64,000 nucleotides of DNA from Planctomycetota bacterium (GTDB lineage Bacteria > Planctomycetota > Phycisphaerae > Phycisphaerales > SM1A02), in assembly GCA_022568135.1 (NCBI GenBank), contig JADFFQ010000007.1, forward strand, positions 25,656-89,655, read 5' to 3'. The position numbers and the translations under genes are program-made. Shown piece by piece: positions 32,456 to 41,543 of this stretch. Position 1 is the stretch's first letter. Each line of letters begins with the position of its first letter. Under the pieces are notes generated by a model. It worked only from the letters and a program-made list of their open reading frames with translations, was not told the origin of the DNA and searched no databases.

Positions 32456-33781
32456 TCAATGCGGCAACGGAAATCGTCTGCACAGCTCGCGCACTTCGAC
32501 GCGGACTGAACTGATGACCGCTTCGTCGCCCTTGGCCTTGAGTATACGGTCGATGTACGTCCCGACCCGGCGCAGGTCGTCTTCGATCAGACCGCGGGTG
32601 GTCAGAGCCGGCGTGCCGATGCGAAGCCCTGAGGTCGCAAACGGCGAGCGCGTTTCCTGGGCGACGGTGTTCTTATTGACGATGATCCCGGCGTCTTCCA
32701 ACCAGATCGCCGCCTGCTTGCCGGTGAGATCGGCATCGAACTTTCGCAGGTCCATGAGCATCAGATGATTGTCCGTGCCGTTGGACATCAGGTGGTATCC
32801 GCAGCTCAGCAGGTGCTCGGCCAGGGCCTTGGCGTTGGCGACCACCTGATGCGCGTATTGCTTGAACTCAGGGCGCAGCGCTTCGCCGAAGGCGACCGCC
32901 TTGGCGGCGATGATGTGCATCAATGGCCCGCCCTGGGTGCCGGGGAAGACGGCTTTGTTTATCTGCTTGGCCAGCTCCTCGTCGTTGGTCAGGATGAGCC
33001 CGCCGCGCGGGCCGCGCAAGGTCTTGTGCGTGGTCGTGGTCACGATGTGACTGTGCGGGAACGGCGAAGGATGCGCGCCGCCTGCACAGAGCCCGGCGAT
33101 GTGGGCAATATCTGAGATCAGCAGCGCGCCCGCGCGGTCGGCAATCTGGCGGAAACGTGCGAAGTCGATGAGGCGCGGGTACGCGGAATAGCCGCAAAGG
33201 ATGATCTTGGGCTTGTGCTCGACGGCGAGCATTTCGACTGCGTCGTAGTCAATGTAGCCGTAGTCATCGCGCGACTCGTCGTAGACCAGCGGGTAGTGGA
33301 TCGGTTTGAGCCATTTGCCGGAGATCGAAACGGGGGAGCCGTGGGTCAGGTGCCCGCCGTCGGACAGCACCACGCTCATGAAGGTGTCGCCGGGCTCGAG
33401 CAGCGCGAAGTACACGGCGAGATTGGCGTTCGCTCCGGAGTGCGGCTGAACGTTGGCGAACGCACAGTTGAACAGGTCCGTGGCTCGGTCGATGGCGAGC
33501 TGCTCGATGCGGTCGTGATGGACGCACCCGGAGTAGTACCGCTTGCCGGGGTAGCCTTCGGCATACTTGTTGGTCATCCAGGAGCCCATGGCGTGCATGA
33601 CGGCCGGGCTGACGTGGTTCTCAGAGGCGATCAGCTCCAGGGTAGTCGCCTGCCGCTCGGCCTCGTCGGCAATAATGCGCGCGACTTCGGGGTCCAGGTG
33701 CTGGAGCAGATCGAGCAGGCCGGCGGATAACGAGCCCAGCGCGGATGGGGTTGTCTCGGTGGCGGGAGCGGTTCGCGTCAT
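32456..33781 (-). CDS. glyA: Serine hydroxymethyltransferase
   Basis: A 441-residue PLP enzyme interconverting serine and glycine with tetrahydrofolate. Motifs: [71 protein letters not shown] and the lysine motif [18 protein letters not shown]. About 20 residues precede the usual start. The start is taken at the ATG at 33779-33781; a further in-frame codon lies at 33805. It follows the zinc-ribbon membrane gene by 52 bp on the same strand. Confidence 0.95.
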   Translation of the reverse strand: MTRTAPATETTPSALGSLSAGLLDLLQHLDPEVARIIADEAERQATTLELIASENHVSPAVMHAMGSWMTNKYAEGYPGKRYYSGCVHHDRIEQLAIDRATDLFNCAFANVQPHSGANANLAVYFALLEPGDTFMSVVLSDGGHLTHGSPVSISGKWLKPIHYPLVYDESRDDYGYIDYDAVEMLAVEHKPKIILCGYSAYPRLIDFARFRQIADRAGALLISDIAHIAGLCAGGAHPSPFPHSHIVTTTTHKTLRGPRGGLILTNDEELAKQINKAVFPGTQGGPLMHIIAAKAVAFGEALRPEFKQYAHQVVANAKALAEHLLSCGYHLMSNGTDNHLMLMDLRKFDADLTGKQAAIWLEDAGIIVNKNTVAQETRSPFATSGLRIGTPALTTRGLIEDDLRRVGTYIDRILKAKGDEAVISSVRVEVRELCRRFPLPH

Positions 33782-33833
33782 GATGGGGACATCGTACGCG
33801 AGCAACGGTGAGCGTGAAACCTACCAGGCAAGC

Positions 33834-34793
33834 TCACGCCAGCGGGCTGGTCGCGAGCCAGATCGCCCACGCGACCGCCGGCAGAAGGAATCCGACGACA
33901 ACTACCGAGACCCCCACTGCCCAGCCGTGGGGCATTTTCAGAAAGCGCGAGGTGGCGACCGACCACCAAATGATCTCCAACGGAAGAAGCGCCATCCAGG
34001 CGGAAGCGGCGAGATTACCCATGGATACTGTCCAGGGAGAAGCGATGTCATTCATGACGACCATGAACGTCGTGAGCACCACTGCAGGCAATGGGAGCGC
34101 GTAGCCGTACACGGTCATGCGCACGATGTGCGACCAGCGGACCTTGCATACGCGGCGCGATACGGGGAGGACCGAGAACGTCAGCGCGCAGCAGGTGTGC
34201 ATCGTCAGCACCATGGCAAAGCCCAGCAGGAAATCCAGCCACAAATAGCGGGCAATCTCAAACGGTGTGTAATACGGCCACGCTGGGCCCGAGATGGAGC
34301 GGACAGAGCCAAGTGATTGGTCCGACAATGGAAGAAGTGCCGCCTGGGAAAAGACCGGCCAACCCGATGTGGTCACCGAGTAGTTTGGGTCCATCGACAG
34401 GTTGTACCAGCGACCCCAAAGGAGTAGGCCGTGGGACACAGCGAAGGCGACGTACCCCAACACAAGCATCAGTCCCAGGTAGGCGGCGATGCGCCCCCAT
34501 CGACTCGGATGTGACATGCGCAGCGCCGACCAGAACCCCCATGGCCAGAATGAGCGGACAAACGTGCTCGCCGCTTGCCACAGGAGCGGCCGGACCCCTC
34601 TGGTTGCCTCGACGCACCACTGCGGCTCGAATTTGTCCGGCCGAAGGACTTCCGGCCAGTTGAATTGCAGTCCGCATTCGGTGCAGGTGCCTTCGAGCGG
34701 ACACTGCTGCGTCCACGTCGGTATCACGCCGCGCAGGTCGTAGCCGCAGCGCGGGCACTTGGCAACAGAGCTGATGGTGGCTTTAGACGACAT
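33834..34793 (-). CDS. Membrane protein with N-terminal zinc ribbon, hypothetical
   Basis: A protein of about 319 residues. A zinc ribbon at the N-terminus (CPRCGYDLRG at about 13-22 and CTECGLQF at about 37-44) precedes at least five hydrophobic helices (about 100-130, 175-225, 232-255, 265-285, 295-315). The CPxCGYDLRG pattern is very common in planctomycete membrane proteins of unknown function. The start at 34793 puts the ribbon 12 residues in. The 5' end overlaps nothing on its own strand and the endonuclease/phosphatase gene is divergent. Confidence 0.75.
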   Translation of the reverse strand: MSSKATISSVAKCPRCGYDLRGVIPTWTQQCPLEGTCTECGLQFNWPEVLRPDKFEPQWCVEATRGVRPLLWQAASTFVRSFWPWGFWSALRMSHPSRWGRIAAYLGLMLVLGYVAFAVSHGLLLWGRWYNLSMDPNYSVTTSGWPVFSQAALLPLSDQSLGSVRSISGPAWPYYTPFEIARYLWLDFLLGFAMVLTMHTCCALTFSVLPVSRRVCKVRWSHIVRMTVYGYALPLPAVVLTTFMVVMNDIASPWTVSMGNLAASAWMALLPLEIIWWSVATSRFLKMPHGWAVGVSVVVVGFLLPAVAWAIWLATSPLA

Positions 34794-34860
34794 CGCCGCC
34801 GGTCTCTCGGGATGCCGTACCATACGGGACGCAGCGCCTCAAGCCCAAGAGATTACTCGA

Positions 34861-36378
34861 ATGCTCGGTACCCCCCTGTTTGCCTTGCTGGCGTTTCTGT
34901 TGCAGCCGAACTCGGCGGGGAGGATCGTCATCGATGGGCGGTTCGACGACTGGGCGACCGTGCCGATCGCGCTCGCTGACCCGGCCGACGCGCCGAAAGC
35001 GGCGGTGGATTTCGGCGAGGTGCGGATCAGTCACGATGATCGCTTTGTGCATCTGCTCGTGGACTTCGGCAGGACGGTCAACGTCCAGAAACTCGACGGA
35101 ACAGTGCTGCTGCTGCTCGACTGCGATGGCAACCGTGAAACGGGCAAATCGATGCACGGTCTGGGCGGCGTGGATGTAATCATCGAGCTGACCCCAGCCA
35201 ATGCGGAGTTCTCCGACCGAGCAGGCAAGGGCGTCGGCCTGCGCTCAACCACATATCAGCCGGATCCCCAAGACACAGCGGCCCGGCGCCTCAGCCCCTA
35301 CGACATCGGCTTCACGTTCGCGCCTACCTATGCCAGCGACCGGTTCGAGTTCCGCATACGGCGAGGGGTGGTGCTGCCCCAGACCGCCGCGACGTTCACC
35401 GGGGATCGGTTCACCGGCAAGTTGCTCTTCCGGGACCGGGCCGGCCGCGTGAACGACGAAACCGGCACATTCAGCTATGAGCTCACACCCGTCGAGCCTC
35501 CCGCAAAGCCGCAAGCGGGTGATCCACTGAGTCGCGCAGGCGAGGCCGGCTTGCGAATCGTCAGTTGGAATGTCAATCAAGGCGCTCTGCTTACCAACTC
35601 CGAGCCGTTCGGACGAGTCTTGGCTGCCGTCGATCCCGATGTCATCCTTCTCCAGGAGCTGACCGACCGCAACACAGCAGGCCAGATCAAGGGAGTTCTG
35701 AACCGTTGGCTGCCCCGTGACGGGCCCAAACAGTGGCACGTCGTATTCGGAGCCGGTGGCGGCAATCTGCGCTGCGTCATCGCCAGCCGCCTCAATCTGC
35801 ACATCATCGAACCGCTCCAACTGATTTGGTACCCCGACTGGCCGGATCACGCCGTGCGAGCCGTTGGGGCGATCGTCAAACGTGCAGGGAAGCGCCTGTT
35901 GATCGTCTCCATCCATCTGCGCGCGGGTGGTCGAGCCGGCAGCTACAAGGATCGGACGCGCCAGGTTGAGGCCGATGCGATTCGACGAGCCATCCAGCAG
36001 GCGGCGTCGGGCCAGCCGTATGACGGGGTGATCGTTGCGGGCGATTTCAATCTCGTGGGTTCGCGCCAGCCGTTGGACCTCGTGGCGGAGGGGCTGGACG
36101 CCGACGGCTCGGCCCTGGCCGTCGCCCAAGCGTATCAGCTCGACGGGCTGTCGAACGCCACCTGGTCTGATCCCGATGAGCCGTTCGTGCCCGGACGGCT
36201 GGACTATCTGCTGTATTCCGACGCGACTTTGACGCTGCCCAGAGCGTTCGTGCTCGACTCGCGCGATCTGCACCCGCGCTGGCTGGACCGACACGGCCTC
36301 AAGCTCGATGACACGGCGTCGGCTTCGGATCACCTGCCGCTGATCGCGGACGTGAAATGGATTGACCCCGGCCTGTGA
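34861..36378 (+). CDS. Secreted endonuclease/exonuclease/phosphatase family protein
   Basis: A 505-residue protein with a short signal peptide (MLGTPLFALLAFLLQP). The N-terminal domain (about 18-235) is beta-rich and begins GRIVIDGRFDDWATVPIA, the opening of carbohydrate-binding DOMON/CBM9-like modules. The C-terminal EEP domain (about 240-500) has LRIVSWNVNQG, DVILLQELTD, VAGDFNLVGSRQP, PGRLDYLLYSD and SDHLPLIADVKW, a complete active-site set. Such enzymes cleave phosphodiesters of nucleic acids or lipids. The binding partner of the front module is unknown. Confidence 0.85.
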   Translation: MLGTPLFALLAFLLQPNSAGRIVIDGRFDDWATVPIALADPADAPKAAVDFGEVRISHDDRFVHLLVDFGRTVNVQKLDGTVLLLLDCDGNRETGKSMHGLGGVDVIIELTPANAEFSDRAGKGVGLRSTTYQPDPQDTAARRLSPYDIGFTFAPTYASDRFEFRIRRGVVLPQTAATFTGDRFTGKLLFRDRAGRVNDETGTFSYELTPVEPPAKPQAGDPLSRAGEAGLRIVSWNVNQGALLTNSEPFGRVLAAVDPDVILLQELTDRNTAGQIKGVLNRWLPRDGPKQWHVVFGAGGGNLRCVIASRLNLHIIEPLQLIWYPDWPDHAVRAVGAIVKRAGKRLLIVSIHLRAGGRAGSYKDRTRQVEADAIRRAIQQAASGQPYDGVIVAGDFNLVGSRQPLDLVAEGLDADGSALAVAQAYQLDGLSNATWSDPDEPFVPGRLDYLLYSDATLTLPRAFVLDSRDLHPRWLDRHGLKLDDTASASDHLPLIADVKWIDPGL

Positions 36379-36462
36379 GGGTGCGCCGACGGACGCCGGG
36401 CTGTACAGTGCCCGCCTGCGTTGTTGCTCCCATGAGATACCGACGGCCTCAGGAAGCTGACA

Positions 36463-37056
36463 ATGAACATGCATCAGACAAGGACCCGACATCGGATCAT
36501 TGAAACCTTCGCCGGGGCGTTCGCGCTGATTGAGAGTGCCTCCGGCGAACTGGCCACAATCTGGACCAGCATCGGCGACGCAGCATGGGTCTTGCCGCGG
36601 GGTTCACGACACCATCCAAGTCTCATGCCGGCTCTTGCCGGGCGGCTGCAGCGGTACTTCGCCGGCGAAGCCGTCGATTTCGACGATGTTCCCACCCCGC
36701 AAGGCAGCCCGTTCTTTGAGCGGTGTTGGCAAGCCTGCCGATTGATTCCCCGCGGGGAAACTCGCAGCTACGCCCAGCTCGCGGCCCTTGCCGGGTCAGG
36801 TCTAAAGGCCGCGCGTGCCGCCGGTCAAGCAATGCGCCGCAATCCGTTGGCGGTAATCGTTCCTTGTCATCGGGTGGTCGGCGCCGCAGGACAGCTGCAT
36901 GGCTACAGTGGAAACCGAGGTCCTGCAAGCCCACAGATTGCGGTCAAACGTGCTCTACTGTGCCTCGAAGGCGCGCTGGGACCCGAGAACGGACAACGTG
37001 CCACGAGCCGGGCCGCCCGTCGGGCCGTGGGCGCCTCATCCCACGCAGCCGGCTGA
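36463..37056 (+). CDS. ogt: Methylated-DNA-protein cysteine methyltransferase
   Basis: A 197-residue suicide DNA repair protein that removes alkyl groups from O6-alkylguanine. The acceptor motif VIVPCHRVVG is intact, preceded by SPFFERCWQACRLIPRGETRSYAQLAALAG and by ARAAGQAMRRNP with the DNA-binding arginine; the GYSGN element and KRALLCLEGA follow. An N-terminal ribonuclease-like domain (1-85) is present. A tail of about 30 residues after the last helix is poorly conserved and basic. AGGAAG lies a few bases before the ATG. Confidence 0.88.
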   Translation: MNMHQTRTRHRIIETFAGAFALIESASGELATIWTSIGDAAWVLPRGSRHHPSLMPALAGRLQRYFAGEAVDFDDVPTPQGSPFFERCWQACRLIPRGETRSYAQLAALAGSGLKAARAAGQAMRRNPLAVIVPCHRVVGAAGQLHGYSGNRGPASPQIAVKRALLCLEGALGPENGQRATSRAARRAVGASSHAAG

Positions 37057-37093
37057 CGCTGTGTGAACAGCCCCTAAGAAGGACCACCCGACA

Positions 37094-38479
37094 ATGAAAC
37101 TCACCATGGTCGGCACCGGCTATGTCGGACTCGTCACCGGGTCGTGCTTTGCCAATACCGGCAACGACGTCACCTGTCTTGATGTGGACGAGAAGAAGAT
37201 CGCCCTGCTGAAGCGGGGTACGTGTCCGATACACGAGCCGGGGCTGAGCGAGCTGATCGCCCGCAACGCCGACAGCGGCCGGCTCGAGTTTACCACCAAC
37301 AGTCGTCAGGCGTACGCGGGCGCTGAAGTAATCTTCATCTGCGTCGGCACTCCGTCCGGACAGGAAGGCTCCGCCGACGTGGGGCCCGTAATGCGAGCTG
37401 CCGAAGATATCGCCCAAGGCCTTGAGCAATCCGGCTCAATTTCCAAGGCAAGGCTGGTGGTGGTGAAGTCCACGGTCCCCGTTGGAACAACCCACCGCGT
37501 GCGTGATCTGATTCGCACGCGCACCGAGGTGGCGTTCTCCATCGCCCACAACCCGGAATTCCTCAAGGGCGGGGCAGCCGTCAGCGATTTCCTACGGCCG
37601 GATCGGGTCGTGTGCGGTGTCGAGGATGATGCCGCGGCGGAGATCTTGCGCGACTTGTACGAACCCTTCGTCCGCCAGGGCAATCCGATCATCATGATGG
37701 ACCTCCGCTCATCTGAAATGGTCAAGTACGCCTCGAACGCGATGCTCGCGTGCAAGATCAGCTTCATCAACGAGATCGCCAACCTCTGTGAACGCTGCGG
37801 GGCGGACATTCGTGCTGTCCGTGAGGGCATGTGTGCCGATCACCGCATCGGCAACCAGTTCCTGCATCCCGGGCTGGGGTTCGGCGGATCGTGCTTTCCC
37901 AAGGACGTCCTTGCCATGGTCGGGATGGGGAAGGCCGTGGGCTTTGAGTGCAAACTCATCGAGGCGGTGCACGTGGTGAATGAGGATCAACGGCGTTACT
38001 TCTTCAACAAGATCGTCGAGCACTTCGCAGACGACCTCTCCGGCCGCACCCTTGCCTTCTGGGGCGTCGCGTTCAAACCGGAGACCGACGACATCCGAGA
38101 AGCGCCGGCGCTGACGCTTATGCAGCGGGCACTGGATTCCGGCGCGTTGATCCGCGCGTTCGATCCCGTCGCGGCCGACCCTCTCAAGAGCGCGATGCCC
38201 GCCGTCACCACTGCCAACGATATGTATGAAGTCCTGGCCGGAGCCGACGCCCTGGTGATCTGCACCGAATGGAGCGAGTTCCGCCATCCGGACTTCGACC
38301 GTATCGCCGCGGCGCTGCGGGCCAAGGTCATCTTCGACGGACGCAACATCTACCGGCCAAGTCTCATGCAGAAACTGGGGTTCATCTACTACTCCGTCGG
38401 CCGGGAGCCGGTGGGAGGCCGCCAGGGACGAGGAGTCAGGCGTCAGGGATCAGGGGTTAGGACGAGCAGCCCGATCTGA
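37094..38479 (+). CDS. ugd: UDP-glucose 6-dehydrogenase with repeat-derived C-terminal tail
   Basis: Oxidises UDP-glucose to UDP-glucuronate with two NAD+ for surface polysaccharide. Motifs: MKLTMVGTGYVGLVTGSCFA, VVKSTVPVGTTHRV, AHNPEFLKGGAAVSDF, YASNAMLACKISFINEIA and the catalytic cysteine in GFGGSCFPKDV; the C-terminal domain has LAFWGVAFKPETDDIREAP. The family homology ends near NIYRPSLMQKLGFIYYSVGR (about residue 437). The remaining 24 or so residues are encoded by a heptamer repeat array (38424-38465), so the original stop was displaced. Confidence 0.94.
   Translation: MKLTMVGTGYVGLVTGSCFANTGNDVTCLDVDEKKIALLKRGTCPIHEPGLSELIARNADSGRLEFTTNSRQAYAGAEVIFICVGTPSGQEGSADVGPVMRAAEDIAQGLEQSGSISKARLVVVKSTVPVGTTHRVRDLIRTRTEVAFSIAHNPEFLKGGAAVSDFLRPDRVVCGVEDDAAAEILRDLYEPFVRQGNPIIMMDLRSSEMVKYASNAMLACKISFINEIANLCERCGADIRAVREGMCADHRIGNQFLHPGLGFGGSCFPKDVLAMVGMGKAVGFECKLIEAVHVVNEDQRRYFFNKIVEHFADDLSGRTLAFWGVAFKPETDDIREAPALTLMQRALDSGALIRAFDPVAADPLKSAMPAVTTANDMYEVLAGADALVICTEWSEFRHPDFDRIAAALRAKVIFDGRNIYRPSLMQKLGFIYYSVGREPVGGRQGRGVRRQGSGVRTSSPI
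38424..38465 (+). repeat. Degenerate heptamer array, six units, inside the 3' end of ugd
   Basis: Six in-phase units all begin AGG (AGGGACG, AGGAGTC, AGGCGTC, AGGGATC, AGGGGTT, AGGACGA). They encode the non-homologous tail of UDP-glucose dehydrogenase. Confidence 0.65.
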
Positions 38480-38598
38480 TTCATATTTCGCGTACTTCAT
38501 GCGGTACGGAGATCTCCATCACAGGCTCGGATGAATACCCCGGGGCTCTGCACTGCCGTTGACTGGATTGAACCGGCTTCTACCATGCCCTTCGACCC

Positions 38599-38672
38599 GG
38601 GCGCTTAGCTCAGTTGGCTAGAGCACCGCCGTTACGTGGCGGGGGTCACTGGTTCAAGTCCAGTAGCGCCCA
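38599..38672 (+). tRNA. tRNA-Val (anticodon UAC)
   Basis: A full cloverleaf of 74 bases: acceptor GGGCGCT/AGCGCCC, D-arm GCTC/GAGC, anticodon stem CCGCC/GGCGG with the loop GTTACGT (anticodon TAC), T-arm ACTGG/CCAGT with TTCAAGT, and discriminator A. The CCA end is not encoded. It stands alone, 119 bp after ugd. Confidence 0.93.
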
Positions 38673-38743
38673 TGGATTCGAGCGGCCACCGACCAGCCAT
38701 CACCTGTCAGCTTGCCCGAGGCGGTACCATACTGGTTCACCGT

Positions 38744-38792
38744 CTCATGCCGCACGCTGAAAGCTGAACGCTGATCGCTGATCGCTTCTTTT
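38744..38792 (+). repeat. Degenerate heptamer array, seven units
   Basis: Units run in phase from CTCATGC through TGAAAGC, TGAACGC and TGATCGC (twice). A 22-base stretch (38760-38781) is identical to 21719-21740. It lies between tRNA-Val and elbB and ends 14 bp before the elbB start, next to its ribosome binding site. Confidence 0.7.
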
Positions 38793-38806
38793 GAGGAGAC
38801 CTCGAC

Positions 38807-39490
38807 ATGGCCAATGTACTTGTGATTCTGTCCGGGTGCGGGGTGTTTGACGGCAGTGAGATCCACGAGTCCGTGATCACCCTGCTGCACCTTGACCGGG
38901 CCGACGCGAAGGTGACGATCGCGGCCCTGAACGTCGATCAGATGCACGTGGTCAATCATCTGACCGGCGAGCCAACCCATGAGACGCGCAATGTGCTCAT
39001 CGAATCGGCGCGGATTGCCCGCGGCGAGGTCGAAGACCTGGCCGGCATCCGCGGCAACGCGTTCGATGCGATCATCTTCCCCGGCGGCTTCGGGGCGGCG
39101 AAGAACCTGTGCAACTTCGCCACCGAAGCGGACCACTGTGAAGTTCATCCCGAAGTCGCCCGCATCTTGCGCGAAGCTCACCAGGCCGCCAAGGCCATCG
39201 GGCTGATCTGCATCTCGCCCACGATCGGGGCGAAAGTTATTACCGGCTCCACCCTCACCATCGGTACGGACGAGGCGACCGCGGCCGCGATCGAGAAAAT
39301 GGGCTCACATCATCAACCTCGCCAGACCGAAGAGATTTGCGTAGATCAGTGCAACCGCATCGTCTCAACCCCCGCATACATGTCCGCCGAGCGGATCAGC
39401 GAGGTGTACCAAGGCATCGGGAAGCTGGTGGAGCGGGTGTTGCAGATGGCTCAACAGCCGGTGCCGCAGCCGATGCATGCCAACGATTGA
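38807..39490 (+). CDS. elbB: Isoprenoid biosynthesis glyoxalase ElbB-like (DJ-1/PfpI family)
   Basis: A 227-residue protein. The start MANVLVILSGCGVFDGSEIHESV, the segment IIFPGGFGAAKNLCNFA and ICISPTIGAKVI (the cysteine after the nucleophile elbow) are those of ElbB, a glutamine amidotransferase-like fold with glyoxalase activity in E. coli. AGGAG lies eight bases before the ATG. Cellular role unsettled. A heptamer array immediately precedes the ribosome binding site. Confidence 0.88.
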   Translation: MANVLVILSGCGVFDGSEIHESVITLLHLDRADAKVTIAALNVDQMHVVNHLTGEPTHETRNVLIESARIARGEVEDLAGIRGNAFDAIIFPGGFGAAKNLCNFATEADHCEVHPEVARILREAHQAAKAIGLICISPTIGAKVITGSTLTIGTDEATAAAIEKMGSHHQPRQTEEICVDQCNRIVSTPAYMSAERISEVYQGIGKLVERVLQMAQQPVPQPMHAND

Positions 39491-39573
39491 GCCGGATGGC
39501 GCAGCCGGCTATTGTTAGGCTTCGACCGCGGAGGCCAAGCGCCCGCCCCGCGGGGTCAGGTTGCGTGCCGGCG

Positions 39574-41493
39574 ATGCCACCTTCAGGACAGCGGACCTCT
39601 CACAAGTCGGCCCTCGGCGCGCTCGGTTGGAGCGTAGTGTTGGCGGTGTTGGGCTGCTCACAGATTGAACGGACCCAGCCGGGGCCGCAGCCGACTCGAA
39701 TAGACCGCTCGCTGAGACTTAACGTACCGCAGATCATGCGCGGCACGGTGGCCTCGGAGACGGTGCTGCTGGGCTACGAACCGGTGGCGGTGCACGGTTA
39801 CGGCTTGGTCGTGGGGCTCAACGGCACCGGCGCCAGCGACGTGCCGCCTGATGTTCGCGCCCACATGATTTCCACGGCCGCCCGCCACGGCGTCGGCAGC
39901 GCGCGCAGCGGCTGGGGCGGTCTTTCGCCTGAGGCACTGCTGGATTCTCCCGACACTGCGGTGGTTATCGTGCAAGGGGTGATCCCGCCCGCGTCACCGC
40001 GGGGAATCCAGTTTGACGTCCGTGTACACGCGCATCCGACCACCAGCACCACCAGCCTGGAGGGCGGTCGGCTCTACACCGCTGACCTGCTGCCGATGAC
40101 TCTGGCCGGCCGGGGGATACGGCTGCTGCCGCCGACCGGGAGCCGTCAACCCGCCGCGCTGGCGAAATCCGGTGGCCCAATCTTCATCAACCCCTTTGCC
40201 GAACCCGGTGCCACCGAGCACGACACAGTCAATCGAAGGTCGGGCCTGATCCTCGACGGCGGCGTGGTCACTCGGGATATGCCGCTGAAGCTGCGCCTGG
40301 CCACCCCCAGCCATACCCACGCCTCGATCATCCAGAATGCGATCAACACCCGGTTCGCTCAGGAGCCCGGGCAGCGCGACCCCACCGCTCGCGGGGAGTC
40401 CGATGAATCGATCGAGATCACCGTGCCCCCCTCCTACCGGGACCGCACCGAGGAGTTCATCCAGCTGCTGCGCCACACCACGATCCGTCAGGTCGGCCCC
40501 GAGGCCGTGGCCACGACGATCCGCCGGCATGTCATCGAGAATCCCTCAGCTGCGCGAGCCGCGTCCTGGCGCTGGCAGGCCCTGGGCAAACGCGCCATGC
40601 CGATTATCCGGGATCTGTATGACTATCCTGAGGAAATGCCGCGGCTGGCCGCGCTGCGAGCCGGCGCCAGTATTGACGATCCGCTGGTCATTCCCCATCT
40701 GATCGCCATTGCTCAAGGCCCAGCAGTCGATGGACGTGTCCAGGCGATCCATCTGCTGGCGGACATGGGCATCGATCCGCTGATCGACCGGGCCCTTCGC
40801 GGGCTCCTGAACCATGATGATGTGGAGACGAGGCTCGCCGCCTACGAAGCCCTGGTGGAGCGGCGCGATCCGTCCGTCCATCGGCTCAGCGTGGATGACA
40901 AGTTCGTCATCGACGTGGTTGAGTCACAGCAGCCGATGGTCTACATCACCCAACTCGGTCTACCACGCATCGTTCTGTTCGGAGCGGACCTCTCCGTGGA
41001 CCGTCCCGCGATGATCAGCATCTGGTCGAACCGCTTCATGATCAAGGGCGATCTCGAGCAGGAGACGATCGAGGTCTACTACCGACTGCCGGACACCAAC
41101 GAGGGGATTATCCACCGCACGAGCCCCAAGCTTGCCGAGTTCGTTGAGTTTCTCGGCCACACCACAACGGTTCAGCGGCCGCTGCCCGGCTTGGGGCTCA
41201 GCTACAGCCAGGTGGTGGGTGTGCTTCACCAAATCTGGAGACAAGGCTATCTGAAGGCCGATTTCAAGGCCGAGCAGGATCGCATTCTTGCGGCGATTGT
41301 CCGCCAGGAGCGCCGAGAACCCGTAACCGAGCGACCGGAGTTCAGGACCGTCGAACCTGATTCGCCCGAACCGCCGCAGGCACGGATTGAGCCGGATATC
41401 CCGCCGGCGCGTGATCCAGACCCCGTGGCCCCGGCGACCCGCCCCGGCGGCCTGACTCCCCCGGCCCCAGGCCAGCCGACGGCTCCTCGATAG
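39574..41493 (+). CDS. FlgI-like (flagellar P-ring type) lipoprotein with HEAT repeats
   Basis: A protein of about 639 residues. A signal peptide with lipobox (LAVLGC, cysteine at about 29) precedes a FlgI-like domain (about 45-320), recognisable by [54 protein letters not shown] and the INTRF segment. HEAT repeats follow (about 335-440: [43 protein letters not shown]), then an unrecognised domain (about 445-590) and a proline-rich tail. Flagellar FlgI is about 365 residues and is not a lipoprotein. No other flagellar gene is in the window. The start is probable; an ATG at 39496 is in frame. Confidence 0.75.
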   Translation: MPPSGQRTSHKSALGALGWSVVLAVLGCSQIERTQPGPQPTRIDRSLRLNVPQIMRGTVASETVLLGYEPVAVHGYGLVVGLNGTGASDVPPDVRAHMISTAARHGVGSARSGWGGLSPEALLDSPDTAVVIVQGVIPPASPRGIQFDVRVHAHPTTSTTSLEGGRLYTADLLPMTLAGRGIRLLPPTGSRQPAALAKSGGPIFINPFAEPGATEHDTVNRRSGLILDGGVVTRDMPLKLRLATPSHTHASIIQNAINTRFAQEPGQRDPTARGESDESIEITVPPSYRDRTEEFIQLLRHTTIRQVGPEAVATTIRRHVIENPSAARAASWRWQALGKRAMPIIRDLYDYPEEMPRLAALRAGASIDDPLVIPHLIAIAQGPAVDGRVQAIHLLADMGIDPLIDRALRGLLNHDDVETRLAAYEALVERRDPSVHRLSVDDKFVIDVVESQQPMVYITQLGLPRIVLFGADLSVDRPAMISIWSNRFMIKGDLEQETIEVYYRLPDTNEGIIHRTSPKLAEFVEFLGHTTTVQRPLPGLGLSYSQVVGVLHQIWRQGYLKADFKAEQDRILAAIVRQERREPVTERPEFRTVEPDSPEPPQARIEPDIPPARDPDPVAPATRPGGLTPPAPGQPTAPR

Positions 41494-41543
41494 CTCGACT
41501 TGCCTCGGTCGGCATCGTCCGCCAACACGATCGGAATCACCAG

